In this document: positions 6,443 through 6,553 of the stretch, piece by piece | Layout of the letters: each line of letters opens with the position of its first letter | How positions within the stretch are numbered: the first letter of the stretch is position 1 | NCBI GenBank assembly: GCA_027064285.1 | Contig: JAMOPX010000200.1 | Span: 1-6,553, forward strand | DNA length: 6,553 nucleotides | Reading direction: 5' to 3' | Source: Desulfobacterales bacterium | Lineage (GTDB): Bacteria; Desulfobacterota; DSM-4660; Desulfatiglandales; JALVZP01 | Made by a program: the position numbers and the translations under genes | The notes under the pieces: generated by a model | The model's input: the letters and a program-made list of their open reading frames with translations, nothing else | Told to the model about the DNA's origin: nothing | Database searches by the model: none

Positions 6443-6553
6443 TAATCATATCCTTTACTCTGTCTAAGATGAGATTAGATAGTTCCTCCTTTTTTAACAA
6501 CCCTGTTTTTTCCATAGTGCCATCCTTTTTTATCAGAATGGCTCTGTTGGTAT
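6414..6553 (-). CDS. coaBC: CoaBC-like protein, C-terminal end
   Basis: Only the last 45 codons before TAG (6416-6414) are inside the window; the gene continues past the right edge. The frame starts at 6551 and reads TNRAILIKKDG, then EKTGLLKKEELSNLILDRV and a short basic tail. This matches the end of bifunctional phosphopantothenoylcysteine decarboxylase/phosphopantothenate-cysteine ligase, where a beta strand with 'dG', a 'lplmsKeevA' stretch and an 'ildri' helix close the CoaB domain. That enzyme makes 4'-phosphopantetheine for coenzyme A. The call rests on a short, weakly conserved piece, so another protein with a similar tail is possible. The reading frame itself is well supported, since it holds the ribosome site and start of the next gene in a 29-base overlap. 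Confidence 0.6.
   Translation of the reverse strand, partial: TNRAILIKKDGTMEKTGLLKKEELSNLILDRVKDMINERRSDQAP

Noticed and set aside
1..6553. CRISPR array, tRNA, rRNA, insertion sequence or attachment site
   Set aside because: No spaced direct repeats, cloverleaf, transposase motif or terminal inverted repeats were found by reading both strands.

Overview
The window reads as a piece of an AT-rich bacterial chromosome. Two things point to a Gram-negative cell with an exosortase-type surface sorting system: the first gene ends in a PEP-CTERM-like tail, and the others are housekeeping or membrane-quality genes. The gene set would suit Omnitrophota, Nitrospirota or a deltaproteobacterial relative. 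That placement is inference from the protein style; no marker gene here fixes the phylum.

Layout. Positions 2-244 (+) hold the last 80 codons of a secreted PEP-CTERM-type protein, closed by a strong hairpin plus T-run terminator (265-313). Everything else is on the minus strand and is packed like one operon that enters from the right edge. In transcription order it contains: the C-terminal end of a CoaBC-like protein (6553-6414); a family 4 Fe-S uracil-DNA glycosylase (6442-5720); a full-length NfeD/ClpP-class membrane protease (5748-4450); an SPFH/stomatin-like slipin (4433-3672); a 137-residue charged coiled-coil protein with a Rho_N/SAP-like core (3670-3257); a divergent phosphoglycerate kinase (3242-1956); and a neurotransmitter:sodium symporter family transporter (1932-487). 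Gaps between these genes are 1 to 23 bases, and two junctions overlap by exactly 29 bases. No internal promoter or terminator is visible. The roughly 170 bases between the transporter stop and the terminator hold only a doubtful 43-codon reading frame.

How the genes relate. NfeD and slipin are a known partner pair: the membrane serine protease acts on, or forms a membrane microdomain with, the SPFH protein. Here they are adjacent, followed one base later by the coiled-coil protein, whose ribosome site is written into the slipin's Glu-rich tail. The three together look like a tightly coupled membrane-organisation module. Phosphoglycerate kinase and the transporter follow without glycolytic neighbours.

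The most interesting points are the phosphoglycerate kinase, which lacks some usual active-site motifs; the transporter, whose predicted chloride site resembles that of animal transporters; and the uncharacterised coiled-coil partner of slipin/NfeD. I see no CRISPR array, tRNA, rRNA, insertion sequence or origin.
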